This document shows, in pieces, positions 40,628-49,312 of a stretch of 64,000 nucleotides of DNA (positions are counted from its first letter, which is position 1; the number at the start of each line of letters is the position of its first letter). The translations under genes were made by a program, and so were the position numbers. The DNA lies in NCBI RefSeq assembly GCF_003351045.1, contig NZ_QQZY01000001.1:558001-622000 (forward strand). Reading direction: 5' to 3'. The notes under the pieces were generated by a model. The model was not told the DNA's origin and ran no database searches. It saw nothing but the letters and a program-made list of their open reading frames with translations. The stretch is from Gaiella occulta (GTDB lineage: Bacteria > Actinomycetota > Thermoleophilia > Gaiellales > Gaiellaceae).

Positions 40628-42753
40628 CCTCGCATCCCGTTGCCCGCCGGGCCGCGTCGCGGCGGCGCCGTTCCCTGCGCCGGCTCGCGCTGGCCGCAGC
40701 CCTCGGCGTCGTGTCCCTTCTCGTCGTGGGCCTCGCGATCGAAGGCCGATCTCGCACGCCGCGAGCTCCGTCTGCGGCCGGTTTCCCGCGTCGACCGGCT
40801 CCCGCGAGCGGCGCCGGTGCCGCGGTCGGCGCCTTGCGGGCGAGCGGCGGCGCCCTGGTCCTGCGGAGCGAGCCGCTCGCTGTCCTGGGCAGCCCTCTCC
40901 AGGATGCTGCCGGAGCGGCCGCGGGCGCCGTCCCGGTCGTCGCCGGCGGGCTCACCGCCGCGGACGCCTCGACCGACGCGGTGATCGCGATCGCCCGCTC
41001 CGGACCGCGCGTCGTGGGCCGGCTGCCCGGAGCCCGCCACGATGCGGCCGCCGTCGCGCTCGGCGGCCGCGTGTATCTCTTCGGCGGCGGCAACGGCGTC
41101 GCCCAGATCGACGAGATCGTCCGCGTCGCTCCCGGGCACCCGTCGTCGACGACCGTCGTGGGACGGCTTCCGGCCCCGAGCTCGGACAGCGCGGCGGCGG
41201 CGCTGGCGGGAACGGCATACGTCGTGGGCGGGTACACCGGGCGAGCGTGGCTGGACACGATCGTCGCCTGGCGACCGGGGCGCCCTGCGCGCGTCGTCGC
41301 GCACCTCCCGACCGCGCTGCGCTACGCGGCGGTGTCGGCCGCCGGCGGCCGGGTCGTCATCGCGGGCGGCTCCGTGCCCACGGGCGCCGCCAGCCGTGCC
41401 GTCTACACGTTCGATCCCGCGACCGGCAGGATCGCGAAGGCGGAGGCGCTCCCGGCCGCCACCACGCACGCGGCCGCTGCCTCGCTCGCAGGGCTCGCCT
41501 TCGTCATCGGAGGGCGGGGCAGCAGCGCCGGTACTGCCAGCGACCGCATCGTCTCCGTCGACGCCGTGAGCGGCAGGGTGCGCGGCGCAGGCCGCCTCCC
41601 GCGCGCGCTCTCCGACCTCACCGCCGTCTCCTTGCCCGGCCGCATCGTCGTCGCCGGGGGCAGGAGCGGCACAGGCGCCGTGACCGACGTGCTCGCGCTG
41701 TCGGTCGCCGCAGGCTCGCGGCCGGCCGGCGCGGCGGCGGGCCGCGCGGAGGGGGCCGCGGCCGGCGTCTACGCACACACGGGCCGATCGATGTTGAGTG
41801 CCGTGACGCGCCGGATGCCTGCCCGCATCTACGTCCCGAACAGCCTCGCCAACACGGTCGACGTGATCGACCCGCAGACGTTCCGCATCGTGCGCCATTT
41901 CGCGGTCGGCGCGCTACCGCAACACGTCACGCCCGCATGGGACATGAAGACGCTGTACGTCCTCGACGACGCCGGCAACAGCCTGACGCCGATCGACCCC
42001 CGCACCTCCCGTCCCGGCAAGCCCATCCCCGTCACCGATCCGTACAACATGTACTTCACGCCCGACGGGAGGTACGCGATCGTCGTCGCCGAGCGGAACG
42101 CGCGCCTCGACTTCCGCGACCCGCACACCTTCCGGCTTCGCCACTCCCTCGCCGTGCCGTGCAGGGGGGTCGACCACATGGACTTCTCGGCCGACGGCCG
42201 CTACCTGCTCGCGAGCTGCGAGTTCTCCGGCGAGATGGTCGAGGTCGACGTGCGGCGGCAGCGCGTCGTCGGCACGCTCGCGCTCGGCGACGGCAGCGGC
42301 AAGCCCCAGGACGTGAAGCTGTCGCCCGACGGCACGATCTTCTACGTCGCCGACGCGCGCGCCGGCGGCGTGTGGGAGGTGTCGGGCGCGCCGCTGCGGA
42401 CGCTCGGATTCCTGCCGACCGGCCGGGGTGCCCACGGCCTCTACCCGAGCCGGGACGCGCGCTTCCTCTATGTCTCCAACCGGGACGCGGGCAGCGTCTC
42501 CGTCGTCGACTTCGCCTCGCGCAGGGTCGTCGCGACCTGGCGCATCAGCGGCGGCAGCCCGGACATGGGCGGCGTGTCCGCCGACGGGAGCGTCTTGTGG
42601 CTCTCGGGGCGCTACGACGGCGAGATCTACGCGATCGCCACCCGTACCGGTCGGCTGCTCCGGCGCATCAGGGTCGGAGCCGGGCCGCACGGCGTCTCCG
42701 TATGGCCCCAGCCCGGCCGCTTCTCGCTCGGGCACACCGGGATCACGCGATGA
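40624..42753 (+). CDS. Membrane-anchored double beta-propeller protein (Kelch plus YVTN repeats)
   Basis: The 709 residues have a basic N-terminus and one membrane helix (RLALAAALGVVSLLVVGLAI) as anchor. Residues ~85-390 are Kelch-type blades (GGRVYLFGGGNGVAQIDEI, GTAYVVGGYTGRAWLDTI, GRVVIAGGSVPTGAASR, GRIVVAGGRSGTGAVTDV). Residues ~415-700 are YVTN/cytochrome-cd1-like blades (IYVPNSLANTVDVIDPQTF, FLYVSNRDAGSVSVVDFASR). Both would lie outside the membrane. The fusion suggests a binding or scaffold role. No enzyme residues are evident. The GTG start is coupled to the mini-ORF. Confidence 0.82.
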   Translation: MTSHPVARRAASRRRRSLRRLALAAALGVVSLLVVGLAIEGRSRTPRAPSAAGFPRRPAPASGAGAAVGALRASGGALVLRSEPLAVLGSPLQDAAGAAAGAVPVVAGGLTAADASTDAVIAIARSGPRVVGRLPGARHDAAAVALGGRVYLFGGGNGVAQIDEIVRVAPGHPSSTTVVGRLPAPSSDSAAAALAGTAYVVGGYTGRAWLDTIVAWRPGRPARVVAHLPTALRYAAVSAAGGRVVIAGGSVPTGAASRAVYTFDPATGRIAKAEALPAATTHAAAASLAGLAFVIGGRGSSAGTASDRIVSVDAVSGRVRGAGRLPRALSDLTAVSLPGRIVVAGGRSGTGAVTDVLALSVAAGSRPAGAAAGRAEGAAAGVYAHTGRSMLSAVTRRMPARIYVPNSLANTVDVIDPQTFRIVRHFAVGALPQHVTPAWDMKTLYVLDDAGNSLTPIDPRTSRPGKPIPVTDPYNMYFTPDGRYAIVVAERNARLDFRDPHTFRLRHSLAVPCRGVDHMDFSADGRYLLASCEFSGEMVEVDVRRQRVVGTLALGDGSGKPQDVKLSPDGTIFYVADARAGGVWEVSGAPLRTLGFLPTGRGAHGLYPSRDARFLYVSNRDAGSVSVVDFASRRVVATWRISGGSPDMGGVSADGSVLWLSGRYDGEIYAIATRTGRLLRRIRVGAGPHGVSVWPQPGRFSLGHTGITR

Positions 42754-42803
42754 CGCGTCCGCGCGCGTGGCGCCGGCGGCTGTCCGGGCCGGCCCTGACC
42801 CGC

Positions 42804-42837
42804 GTTCAGGCGACGGTCAGATCGGCGCACCTACGGT
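42804..42837 (+). promoter_or_regulatory. Tandem 11-base box and -10 of the glycosyltransferase/deacetylase operon
   Basis: GTTCAGGCGAC (42804-42814) and GGTCAGATCGG (42815-42825) are followed after 6 bases by TACGGT (42832-42837). The ATG at 42845 follows 7 bases later, leaderless. Confidence 0.7.
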
Positions 42838-42844
42838 CGGCTGC

Positions 42845-44029
42845 ATGAAGATCGCGATCGTCAGCGACTACTACTACCCGCAGCTCGGCGGGATCACCGA
42901 GCACGTCCACGGCCAGGCGACGGAGCTCACGCGGCGGGGACACGAGGTCACCGTGATCACGCCCCGCCTCGCCGTCACCCCGCGGACGGTCGACGGGGAC
43001 GACCTGCCTGCGCGTGCATTCGAGGTGGTGAACGCCGGCACGGCGTTCCCGTTCTACGTCAACGGCTCGGAGACGCTCGTGACGCTGGGCGCGGGGCTGC
43101 CGTACGCGCTCGAGCGGCTGTTCCGGCAGCGGCCCTTCGACGTCCTGCACGTGCACAACCCGTTCGGGTGGATGCTGCCGCTGACCGCGATCAGAAGGTC
43201 GCGCGCCCCCGTCACCGTCGGCACCTTCCACAGCGTCGTCCCGGGCGGCTACCGCCTGCTGCGGGCGTCGAGCAGGCCGCTGCGCCGCGTGTTCCGCCGC
43301 CTCGACGCGAGCATCAGCGTCTCGGACGCCGTGATCGAATCGATGCAGCCGCACTTCCCCGAGATCGCCTTCACGACGATCCCGAACGGGATCGACACCG
43401 CCTTCTTCTCGCCGGACGCCGAGCCGATCGCCGCGCTCGCGCAGAAGCGGACGATCGTGTTCGTGGGCCGCTTCGACCCGCGCAACGGCGTCAAGCACAT
43501 GATCGGCGCCTTCAGCGAGCTGCGTCGGGCGCGCGACGACGTGCAGCTCGTCGTCGTCGGCGACGGCCCGCTGCGCCCGCTCGTCGAGCGGATGGTGCCG
43601 GACGGGCTGCGTGGCGAGGTGATCTTCGCCGGACGCGTGAACCGCCTCCGGCCCCGGTATCTGGCGAGCGCCGAGATCCTCTGCACCCCGTGCAGCCTCG
43701 CCTCGTTCGGGATGGTCGTGCTCGAGGGGATGAGCGCGGGGCTCCCGGTCGTCGCGAGCCGCCTGCCCGGCTTCGAGCTCGTGATGCGCGACGGCGTCGA
43801 CGGTGTCATGGTCGACCGCGCCGACGACGAGGCGGGATTCGCGGCGGCGCTCGGGATGCTGCTCGACGACCCGGCTCTCGCCGCCCGCATGGGGGCGGCC
43901 GGCCGCGCGCGTGCGCTCGCGTCCTTCTCCTGGCAGCTCGTCGCCGAGCGCCTCGAGGGCCTGTACGAGGGTCTCCTGGAAGGCGAGGCCGAGCGCGTGC
44001 CCGCGGCTCCCGTGCCGGTCGCGGCCTGA
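42845..44029 (+). CDS. Family 4 glycosyltransferase
   Basis: The 394 residues have the GT-B fold of family GT4: N-terminal glycine-rich loop (YYYPQLGGITEHVHGQATEL), the domain-linking TIPNGIDTAFF, VGRFDPRNGVKHMIGAF, and the nucleotide-sugar site with the E(x7)E-type motif near SLASFGMVVLEGMSAGLPVVAS. The layout resembles phosphatidylinositol mannosyltransferases. It acts at the inner membrane face to build a glycolipid or wall glycan. It is followed after 4 bases by a polysaccharide deacetylase. Confidence 0.9.
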   Translation: MKIAIVSDYYYPQLGGITEHVHGQATELTRRGHEVTVITPRLAVTPRTVDGDDLPARAFEVVNAGTAFPFYVNGSETLVTLGAGLPYALERLFRQRPFDVLHVHNPFGWMLPLTAIRRSRAPVTVGTFHSVVPGGYRLLRASSRPLRRVFRRLDASISVSDAVIESMQPHFPEIAFTTIPNGIDTAFFSPDAEPIAALAQKRTIVFVGRFDPRNGVKHMIGAFSELRRARDDVQLVVVGDGPLRPLVERMVPDGLRGEVIFAGRVNRLRPRYLASAEILCTPCSLASFGMVVLEGMSAGLPVVASRLPGFELVMRDGVDGVMVDRADDEAGFAAALGMLLDDPALAARMGAAGRARALASFSWQLVAERLEGLYEGLLEGEAERVPAAPVPVAA

Positions 44030-44033
44030 CACG

Positions 44034-44822
44034 GTGGACAAGCGACAGACGTGGGCCGGGTGTGGCGCCGTCGCGGCCGGGATCGTCGCGGCCGGCGCGG
44101 CGCTCGACGCGGCCCGGGCTCGCCGCGGACGGGCGTCGCTCGCGGCGGCGGCGCTCGCAGGGGCCTACCTCGGCGGCACGTTCAGCGAGCGCTCGTCCCT
44201 CTTCGGCCGTGTTGCGCGGATGCGCCGCGACGCGGGCCTGTTCGCCCTCACCTTCGACGACGGCCCCGACCCGCGCTTCACGCCGCGCATCAGCCGCATC
44301 CTGGCCGACCGCGGGCACCGGGCGACGTTCTTCGTTCTCGGCCGCGCCGTCGAGCAGTACCCGGAGCTCGCCTGCGCCCTCCTCGACGACGGCCACGAGC
44401 TCGCAAGCCACGGAGACGACCATCGGCTTCTCGCATTCGCGCCGCCGCGCGAGGTGCGCCGCCAGCTGGCACGAACGGAGCACGCGGTCCGTGCCGCGAC
44501 CGGGTCACCGCCGGCGCGGCTCTTCCGGGCCCCGCACGGGGTGCGCAGCCCGTGGCTCGTGCGCACCGTGCAGCGGCGGGGATACCAGGTCTGCGCCTGG
44601 GACGGCGCGGTCTTCGACACCTCGCGGCCGGGCTCGCAGGTCATCGCCGGCCGCGTCGTCGATCTCCTCGCTCCCGGCGCCGTCATCCTCCTCCACGACG
44701 GCGACGGGTCTGGCGGCGGCGCCTCGAGAGAGCAGACGGTCGCGGCGCTTCCCTCGATCCTCGATCGCGCCGAGCGGGCGGGACTGCGCTCGGTGTGCGT
44801 GAGCGAGCTCGCCGACCGCTGA
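44034..44822 (+). CDS. Polysaccharide deacetylase (NodB/CE4 family)
   Basis: The 262 residues have an N-terminal hydrophobic region and the CE4 motifs: LTFDDGPDP with Asp75/Asp76, the metal pair His126 and His130 in SHGDDHRLL, RAPHG and LLHDGDG. It removes acetyl groups from N-acetylglucosamine polymers or a glycolipid, using a divalent metal. It shares the operon with the GT4 gene, so it may modify that product. The start is GTG at 44034. Confidence 0.9.
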   Translation: MDKRQTWAGCGAVAAGIVAAGAALDAARARRGRASLAAAALAGAYLGGTFSERSSLFGRVARMRRDAGLFALTFDDGPDPRFTPRISRILADRGHRATFFVLGRAVEQYPELACALLDDGHELASHGDDHRLLAFAPPREVRRQLARTEHAVRAATGSPPARLFRAPHGVRSPWLVRTVQRRGYQVCAWDGAVFDTSRPGSQVIAGRVVDLLAPGAVILLHDGDGSGGGASREQTVAALPSILDRAERAGLRSVCVSELADR

Positions 44823-44846
44823 CGGGGTGCCGGCCGATGCCCGCGT

Positions 44847-45866
44847 TCACGGAAGAGCGCCCGCAGGGGGCTCCTCGCTCAGCTCGATGAGATGGAGGCG
44901 GACGAGCGCGAGGGGCAGCCTGGCGGTATCATGGAACTCCCTGCTGTGCGCCCACGCGCCGACGTACTGGGTCACGGGGGCGCGCGGACGTGCGCGCTCG
45001 ATCGCGCGGAAGAGGCGCCCCGACTCGTCCTTCTGGCCCGTCACGATCCGATCGCGCGTGCTCCACCAGATCTGCAGCGGCACGCCCGAGCGCGCGATAT
45101 CCGCCGCCCACGAGGAAGGGCTTCGTTCCGCGTAGGCGCGCGGCACGCTCCACGGCGTCCCCCCGATCTCCTCGCGCGCGAGCCGCTGCAGCCGGACGCC
45201 TCCGGGCAGCCGCGCGAAGGCGCGATAGCGCGCCGCCATGTCGGTGGCCGAGTCGAGCGCTACCGCTCCGGCGAGGAGCGTCGGGTGGCGGGCGACGAGC
45301 AGGAGGGTCTCCTGGCCCCCCATGCTGCTGCCCACCGCGTAGATCCGCTTGCGGTCGATGCGCAGCCACGGGAGCGCGCTCGAGAGGATGCTCGGCATGC
45401 GGGCGAGATCGTCGATCTGCCCCTTCCAGCCCCACGAGTAGAGGACGAGCCGGCGCCCCTGCCCCTCCGGGCTGACGAGCGCGAACGGGCCGAAGGCGGG
45501 CAGCGAGCGCCAGAAGCGCAGGTTGGCGACCGCGGAGACGCCGCGGCCGTGGGGTGAGATGACGAGCGGGATCGGCGGGTGCCTGCGTGGTCCGTACCAG
45601 CGTGGGAGCACGACGTACGCGGTGCGGCGCGCGCCGTCGTCGGCGACGTAGGGGATCGCGAGGCGGCGCACGAGGCCCGCCCTGTCTGCGAGGAGGTCCT
45701 CGTACGAGCGGCGGAACGTCGATAGGTGGCCCCGCTCGTCGATCGCGTGGAGCGGCGGCCGCCGAGGAGCCGCCGAGCCGCCGCCGCGATGAGCCGCGCC
45801 GACCGCCAGCGCGGCCGCGGCGGCAGCGGCGACCGTGGCTATGCCGACGAGCCACCGTTTGCTCAT
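44847..45866 (-). CDS. Secreted or anchored alpha/beta hydrolase (acyl-peptidase/esterase-like)
   Basis: The 339 residues have an N-terminal signal or anchor (WLVGIATVAAAAAAALAVGA) and a hydrolase domain with IPLVISPHGRGVS, a nucleophile elbow VGSSMGGQETLL, an aspartate in WWSTRDRI and a C-terminal histidine region (HSREFHD). It is the third gene of a three-gene operon, 16 bases after the M23 peptidase gene. The substrate is unknown. Confidence 0.8.
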   Translation of the reverse strand: MSKRWLVGIATVAAAAAAALAVGAAHRGGGSAAPRRPPLHAIDERGHLSTFRRSYEDLLADRAGLVRRLAIPYVADDGARRTAYVVLPRWYGPRRHPPIPLVISPHGRGVSAVANLRFWRSLPAFGPFALVSPEGQGRRLVLYSWGWKGQIDDLARMPSILSSALPWLRIDRKRIYAVGSSMGGQETLLLVARHPTLLAGAVALDSATDMAARYRAFARLPGGVRLQRLAREEIGGTPWSVPRAYAERSPSSWAADIARSGVPLQIWWSTRDRIVTGQKDESGRLFRAIERARPRAPVTQYVGAWAHSREFHDTARLPLALVRLHLIELSEEPPAGALP

Positions 45867-45882
45867 CGGGTGCCGCCTGCGG

Positions 45883-47040
45883 TCAATTCGCGACGACCAC
45901 CCGTTGACGGCGCTCGCCGACGTTTCCCGCGAGGTCGGATGCGCGGACGACGACGACGTAGGCGCCGTTCGGGCCGCGACGCGTGTCCCAGAACTCCTGG
46001 CGGAAGCGCGACAGGGGCCGGAACCAGTAGCGGCCGCTGCAGTCGGGCGCAGGCGGTGGGCCGACGCATTCGCTCACCGAGGAGTACTCGCGTGTGCCGG
46101 GGGCGTAGTGGACGAGGTACGGCGCCTGCGGGAGCTGATCGGACTGGAAGCTGGTGCGGCGCACGACGACGCGGCCGCTCGCGGCGTTGCGGATCTCGAT
46201 CGAGACGCGGTACGGATGATGGAGCGCGGCCCATGACGGATTCGCGGCGAGGAAGCCCAGGAACGACTGCGGATCGCCGATACGGGCGCGCACCTCGATG
46301 GATCCGTGCAGCCGCGAGGGCAGGAGCGCGGTCGACGAATCCGGCTGCGCGAGATCGACGGTCGGGTTCCACGGGGTCTGGGGCGGCGTCCGGAAGCGCA
46401 GCTCCTGCACGACGGGTGCCAACGTGTCGGCGAGCGGGACGAGCTTGCCGCCGCGATGGAGTGGGTTCACCCACACGCGTACGCCCCGGTAGATCTGCCA
46501 CTCGGACACGTGCACGTGCCACTCGCCCGCGCACGTCCAGCCGATCTGCTGCCGTGCGCGAACGCGTTGCCCGACGTGGACGGTCGGCGATGTGTGCCAG
46601 TAGGCGAAGTGGCCGATGTCGAGGCGCCGGTTGCCACACGTTCGCTTCGGGTCGTTCACGGGCTCGCTGACGACGCCGGACTCGAGTGCGTACACGCGGT
46701 GAGAGAGACCGGGTGGCGCACCGGGATCGGGGTGCCTGTCGTCGACGTTGACGTCGACCCCGAAGTGGTATCCGCCGAGCCCGTCGTTGTCTGCCCCGCG
46801 TGGATCGAGGAACGAGCCGCGTATCGGATGCTGCGCTCGGGTGGGCCGCACGGGCCAGCCACGGCCCGTGTCGTTGTATCGGTACGCGAATCCCGGCGGC
46901 AGCGCGCCCGGCAGGGCTCCGTAGACCGGTCCGTTCGGCGTGGGTGCCGCGGCAGGCTCTGCGTGGAGTGGTGCAGAGGCGACCAGAGTCGCAGCCATGG
47001 CGGCGCCGGCAACCCACCGGCCACGCGGGCGGCCACTCAT
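45883..47040 (-). CDS. Secreted M23/LytM-like peptidase
   Basis: The 385 residues have a signal peptide (WVAGAAMAATLVASAPLHA). The LytM zinc site is visible as HFGVD (~92-96), a middle histidine in YWHTSPTVHVGQRV and the HVH pair (~173). M23 peptidases cut peptidoglycan cross-bridges, and some act as activators. The C-terminal ~200 residues are an Ig-like or concanavalin-like region ending VVVVRASDLAGNVGERRQRVVV. The ATG overlaps the stop of the upstream hydrolase gene (ATGA). Confidence 0.82.
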   Translation of the reverse strand: MSGRPRGRWVAGAAMAATLVASAPLHAEPAAAPTPNGPVYGALPGALPPGFAYRYNDTGRGWPVRPTRAQHPIRGSFLDPRGADNDGLGGYHFGVDVNVDDRHPDPGAPPGLSHRVYALESGVVSEPVNDPKRTCGNRRLDIGHFAYWHTSPTVHVGQRVRARQQIGWTCAGEWHVHVSEWQIYRGVRVWVNPLHRGGKLVPLADTLAPVVQELRFRTPPQTPWNPTVDLAQPDSSTALLPSRLHGSIEVRARIGDPQSFLGFLAANPSWAALHHPYRVSIEIRNAASGRVVVRRTSFQSDQLPQAPYLVHYAPGTREYSSVSECVGPPPAPDCSGRYWFRPLSRFRQEFWDTRRGPNGAYVVVVRASDLAGNVGERRQRVVVAN

Positions 47041-47909
47041 GAGCAAACCGCATTCTTCGGTATCGCGCCGTTCGGCGTGAAGGTCACCTTCGTGCCGACG
47101 GTTGCGCCCAGGACGAGGCGTGATCCGTAGCGCCAGAACGTGGCGCCGTGCCGGCTCCTTGTCACCCAGCCGTCGACCGGTCGCCCTGCTCTGCGGGCGA
47201 CGGCCGCGAGCGGAGCGGCGTTCGCCGTTGCGTCGCACGTCGCTCCACGGAACTCTCTCCGCTCGCCGTCCGCCACGCTCCAGACGACGACGAGCTTGGT
47301 CCCGTCGCGAACGAGCCGTGCGAGGCCGTCGACGTTCGGGCTGCGCCGGGCCAGCGCCGCCGGCGTGCCACCGGTCTCGCGGTCGATCTCGCGCGCGGTC
47401 TCGTGGCCGGCAGGCAGGTGCGCCCGGCGTGCGGCGAGATCGAGATACGAGTCGACGACGACGACGAGGTCGGGGCGCAGCTCCGGGTGGCGTGCCGCGA
47501 GCACGGCGACGCCGTAGCCCGAGTAGGAGACGCCGGCGAAAACGAGCATCCCGCCGATCCTGCGGTGGACGGCGGCGACGCGGGCGGCGAGCTCGTCCAG
47601 GTAGGCGGCGTTCCCCCAGTCGAGCCACCGGAGGTGACGGAGCTTGCGCCCTCTGTACCCGTCTTTCGCGTAGCCGCCGCACACGAGAGCGAGCCGGGCG
47701 CGTCGCGCGAGCGGCCGAGCCTGCTCGCAGTACGGCCACCCGCCGCTCGTGACGAGGACGCCCCTGGGCGAGCGGACAGAAGAGATCGTCACGATCGCCG
47801 ACCGTGGCACGGCCGCCCGGGCCACAGCGGCGAACCCTCCGAGCATCGTCAGCGCCAGCAGGAGTCCGACCGGGGCGCGCGCGACCCGGGACGTGCACGA
47901 CCTCAGCAT
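47037..47909 (-). CDS. Secreted alpha/beta hydrolase-fold protein
   Basis: The 290 residues have a clear signal peptide (APVGLLLALTMLGGFAAVARA). The hydrolase fold is suggested by VLVTSGGWPYC, the elbow-like FAGVSYSGYGVAVLAARHP and VVVWSVADGE. It has cysteines that could pair outside the cell. The ATG at 47909 is 7 bases after a weak CAAGAT -10. A GTTCAGG-class box lies further upstream, at an atypical distance. It opens the operon with the M23 peptidase. Confidence 0.72.
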   Translation of the reverse strand: MLRSCTSRVARAPVGLLLALTMLGGFAAVARAAVPRSAIVTISSVRSPRGVLVTSGGWPYCEQARPLARRARLALVCGGYAKDGYRGRKLRHLRWLDWGNAAYLDELAARVAAVHRRIGGMLVFAGVSYSGYGVAVLAARHPELRPDLVVVVDSYLDLAARRAHLPAGHETAREIDRETGGTPAALARRSPNVDGLARLVRDGTKLVVVWSVADGERREFRGATCDATANAAPLAAVARRAGRPVDGWVTRSRHGATFWRYGSRLVLGATVGTKVTFTPNGAIPKNAVCS

Positions 47910-47938
47910 CGTCGTGATCTTGAAGGTGCCGGCGCCGA

Positions 47939-47960
47939 CGCGCCTGAACACGACATGAAC
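47939..47960 (-). promoter_or_regulatory. GTTCAGG-class tandem box with atypical spacing
   Basis: On the minus strand GTTCATGTCGT (47960-47950) and GTTCAGGCGCG (47949-47939) match the box consensus. The nearest plausible -10 (CAAGAT, 47922-47917) is 16 bases away instead of 5-7. Confidence 0.45.
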
Positions 47961-47986
47961 GGGCCTTCGCTGATACGACACCATGC

Positions 47987-49225
47987 GTGGCAATCGGCAC
48001 CGGCGCGCTCGGCAACGCGACAGCACGCAGTGCGTCGGCTCGCCCGGCGCTCGTGCCGGCGCTCGGGACGGCGGTCCTCGCGCTCGTCGCTACCGCGATC
48101 GGGACGGCCGCCCCCGGGCCGGGGATGTCGCCGGGAGGCCGGGTCTTCCTCGCGGCGCTCGCTGCGGCCTTCGCCGCCTACGCCTGCGCCGCCCTGCTGC
48201 TCGAGAGCCGCCGCGCGCGGCTGTCGATCGTTCTCGCGCTCGGGGTCGCGATCCAGCTCGTGCCCCTCGCCGGGCCGCTGCTCCTCTCCGCGGACGTTCG
48301 CAGCTACGCCGCGTACGGGCGCATCGACGAGGCGCTCGGCGGCAATCCCTACGCGGACAGACCCGCTGCTTTCGCATCGGATCCGGTCGTGGCGGCCGTT
48401 GCGGGCGGGTGGCGAGAGACGCCTTCCGTCTACGGGCCCGTCTTCGCCGGGCTCGCACGTGCCGTTGCCCGTGTGGCCGGCGACGATCCCGCGGCCGCGG
48501 CACGTCTCTACCGCTTCATCGCCGCGGCGTCCGTGCTCGCGCTGATGGGTCTGGCGGCGGCCGTCTCCAGCCGTCCCGATCGCGCCGCCGCGTTCGTGGG
48601 CTGGAATCCGCTCCTCGCCGTCCACTTCGCCGGAGGGGGGCACAACGACGCCACGATGATGGTGCTCGTCCTCGCGGGGCTCGCCGTGACCAGCCGTGGA
48701 CGCCCCCGGCTGGGAGCGCTCCTGTGGGCGGGCGCCGCGGCGATAAAGTGGATCCCGGCGCCTCTCTACGCTCTCTCGGCCCTGGCGGCGCGGCGGCGCG
48801 GAGAGCCGTCGGGGCTCGCCGCCTTCGCCGCGACGGCGGTCGTGCTGGCGTTCGCCGCCACGTGGCGCTACGGCCTCGACTGGGTTCGCGTGGTCGCTCC
48901 GCTTGCGCGGGCGGCGGAGGCGCAGACCCACTACAGCCTCGCGCGGCGGCTCCATCAGGTCGGCATCCCCTCGGCGCCGGCGGCCGTCCTCGTGGCGGCG
49001 GCCGCGGTCGCGGTCGCCGTCGCCCTCGTCCGCTCGGTGCTCGCGGGCCGGGCGAGTCTCGGCCTCGCGGCGTGTGTGGTCGTGGCGGCGAACCCGTGGC
49101 TCCTGCCGTGGTACGCGGTCTGGCCCGTCGCGCTCGGCGCGATCGAGTCGGACCGCGCGTCGCGCTTCGCCGCGCTGGCGATCGTCGCGTACCTGCTGCC
49201 CGCCCGCGTCGTGATCTGGGCCTGA
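47987..49225 (+). CDS. Polytopic GT87-like (DUF2029) mannosyltransferase-type membrane protein
   Basis: The 412 residues have about ten membrane helices and the early loop LSADVRSYAAYGRIDEALGGNPYA, with an acidic pair typical of polyprenol-phosphate-sugar-dependent GT-C enzymes. VGWNPLLAVHFAGGGHNDATMM and IKWIPAPLYAL are standard for the DUF2029 alpha-mannosyltransferase group. It probably adds a sugar to a lipid-linked or wall glycan on the outer face. The start at GTG 47987 is chosen by frame; no ribosome site is visible. Confidence 0.8.
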   Translation: MAIGTGALGNATARSASARPALVPALGTAVLALVATAIGTAAPGPGMSPGGRVFLAALAAAFAAYACAALLLESRRARLSIVLALGVAIQLVPLAGPLLLSADVRSYAAYGRIDEALGGNPYADRPAAFASDPVVAAVAGGWRETPSVYGPVFAGLARAVARVAGDDPAAAARLYRFIAAASVLALMGLAAAVSSRPDRAAAFVGWNPLLAVHFAGGGHNDATMMVLVLAGLAVTSRGRPRLGALLWAGAAAIKWIPAPLYALSALAARRRGEPSGLAAFAATAVVLAFAATWRYGLDWVRVVAPLARAAEAQTHYSLARRLHQVGIPSAPAAVLVAAAAVAVAVALVRSVLAGRASLGLAACVVVAANPWLLPWYAVWPVALGAIESDRASRFAALAIVAYLLPARVVIWA

Positions 49226-49273
49226 ACGCGGCATGAGCGGCGGTGGACGGATCGCCCACGAGCTGCCGGGATC

Positions 49274-49306
49274 TCTCATCCTGTTCTCATGGAGGATGGC
49301 GATGGT
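49274..49306 (+). promoter_or_regulatory. TCTCAT-class tandem box and -10 of response regulator 2
   Basis: TCTCATCCTGT (49274-49284) and TCTCATGGAGG (49285-49295) are followed after 5 bases by GATGGT (49301-49306) and, 6 bases later, the ATG at 49313. The regulator may control its own promoter. Confidence 0.55.
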
Positions 49307-49312
49307 GAACGC

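Noticed and set aside
49221-49243. GCTCAT/GTTCAG pair resembling a tandem box on the minus strand
   Set aside because: It lies inside the end of a plus-strand gene with no minus-strand gene start or -10 after it, so it is probably a chance match.
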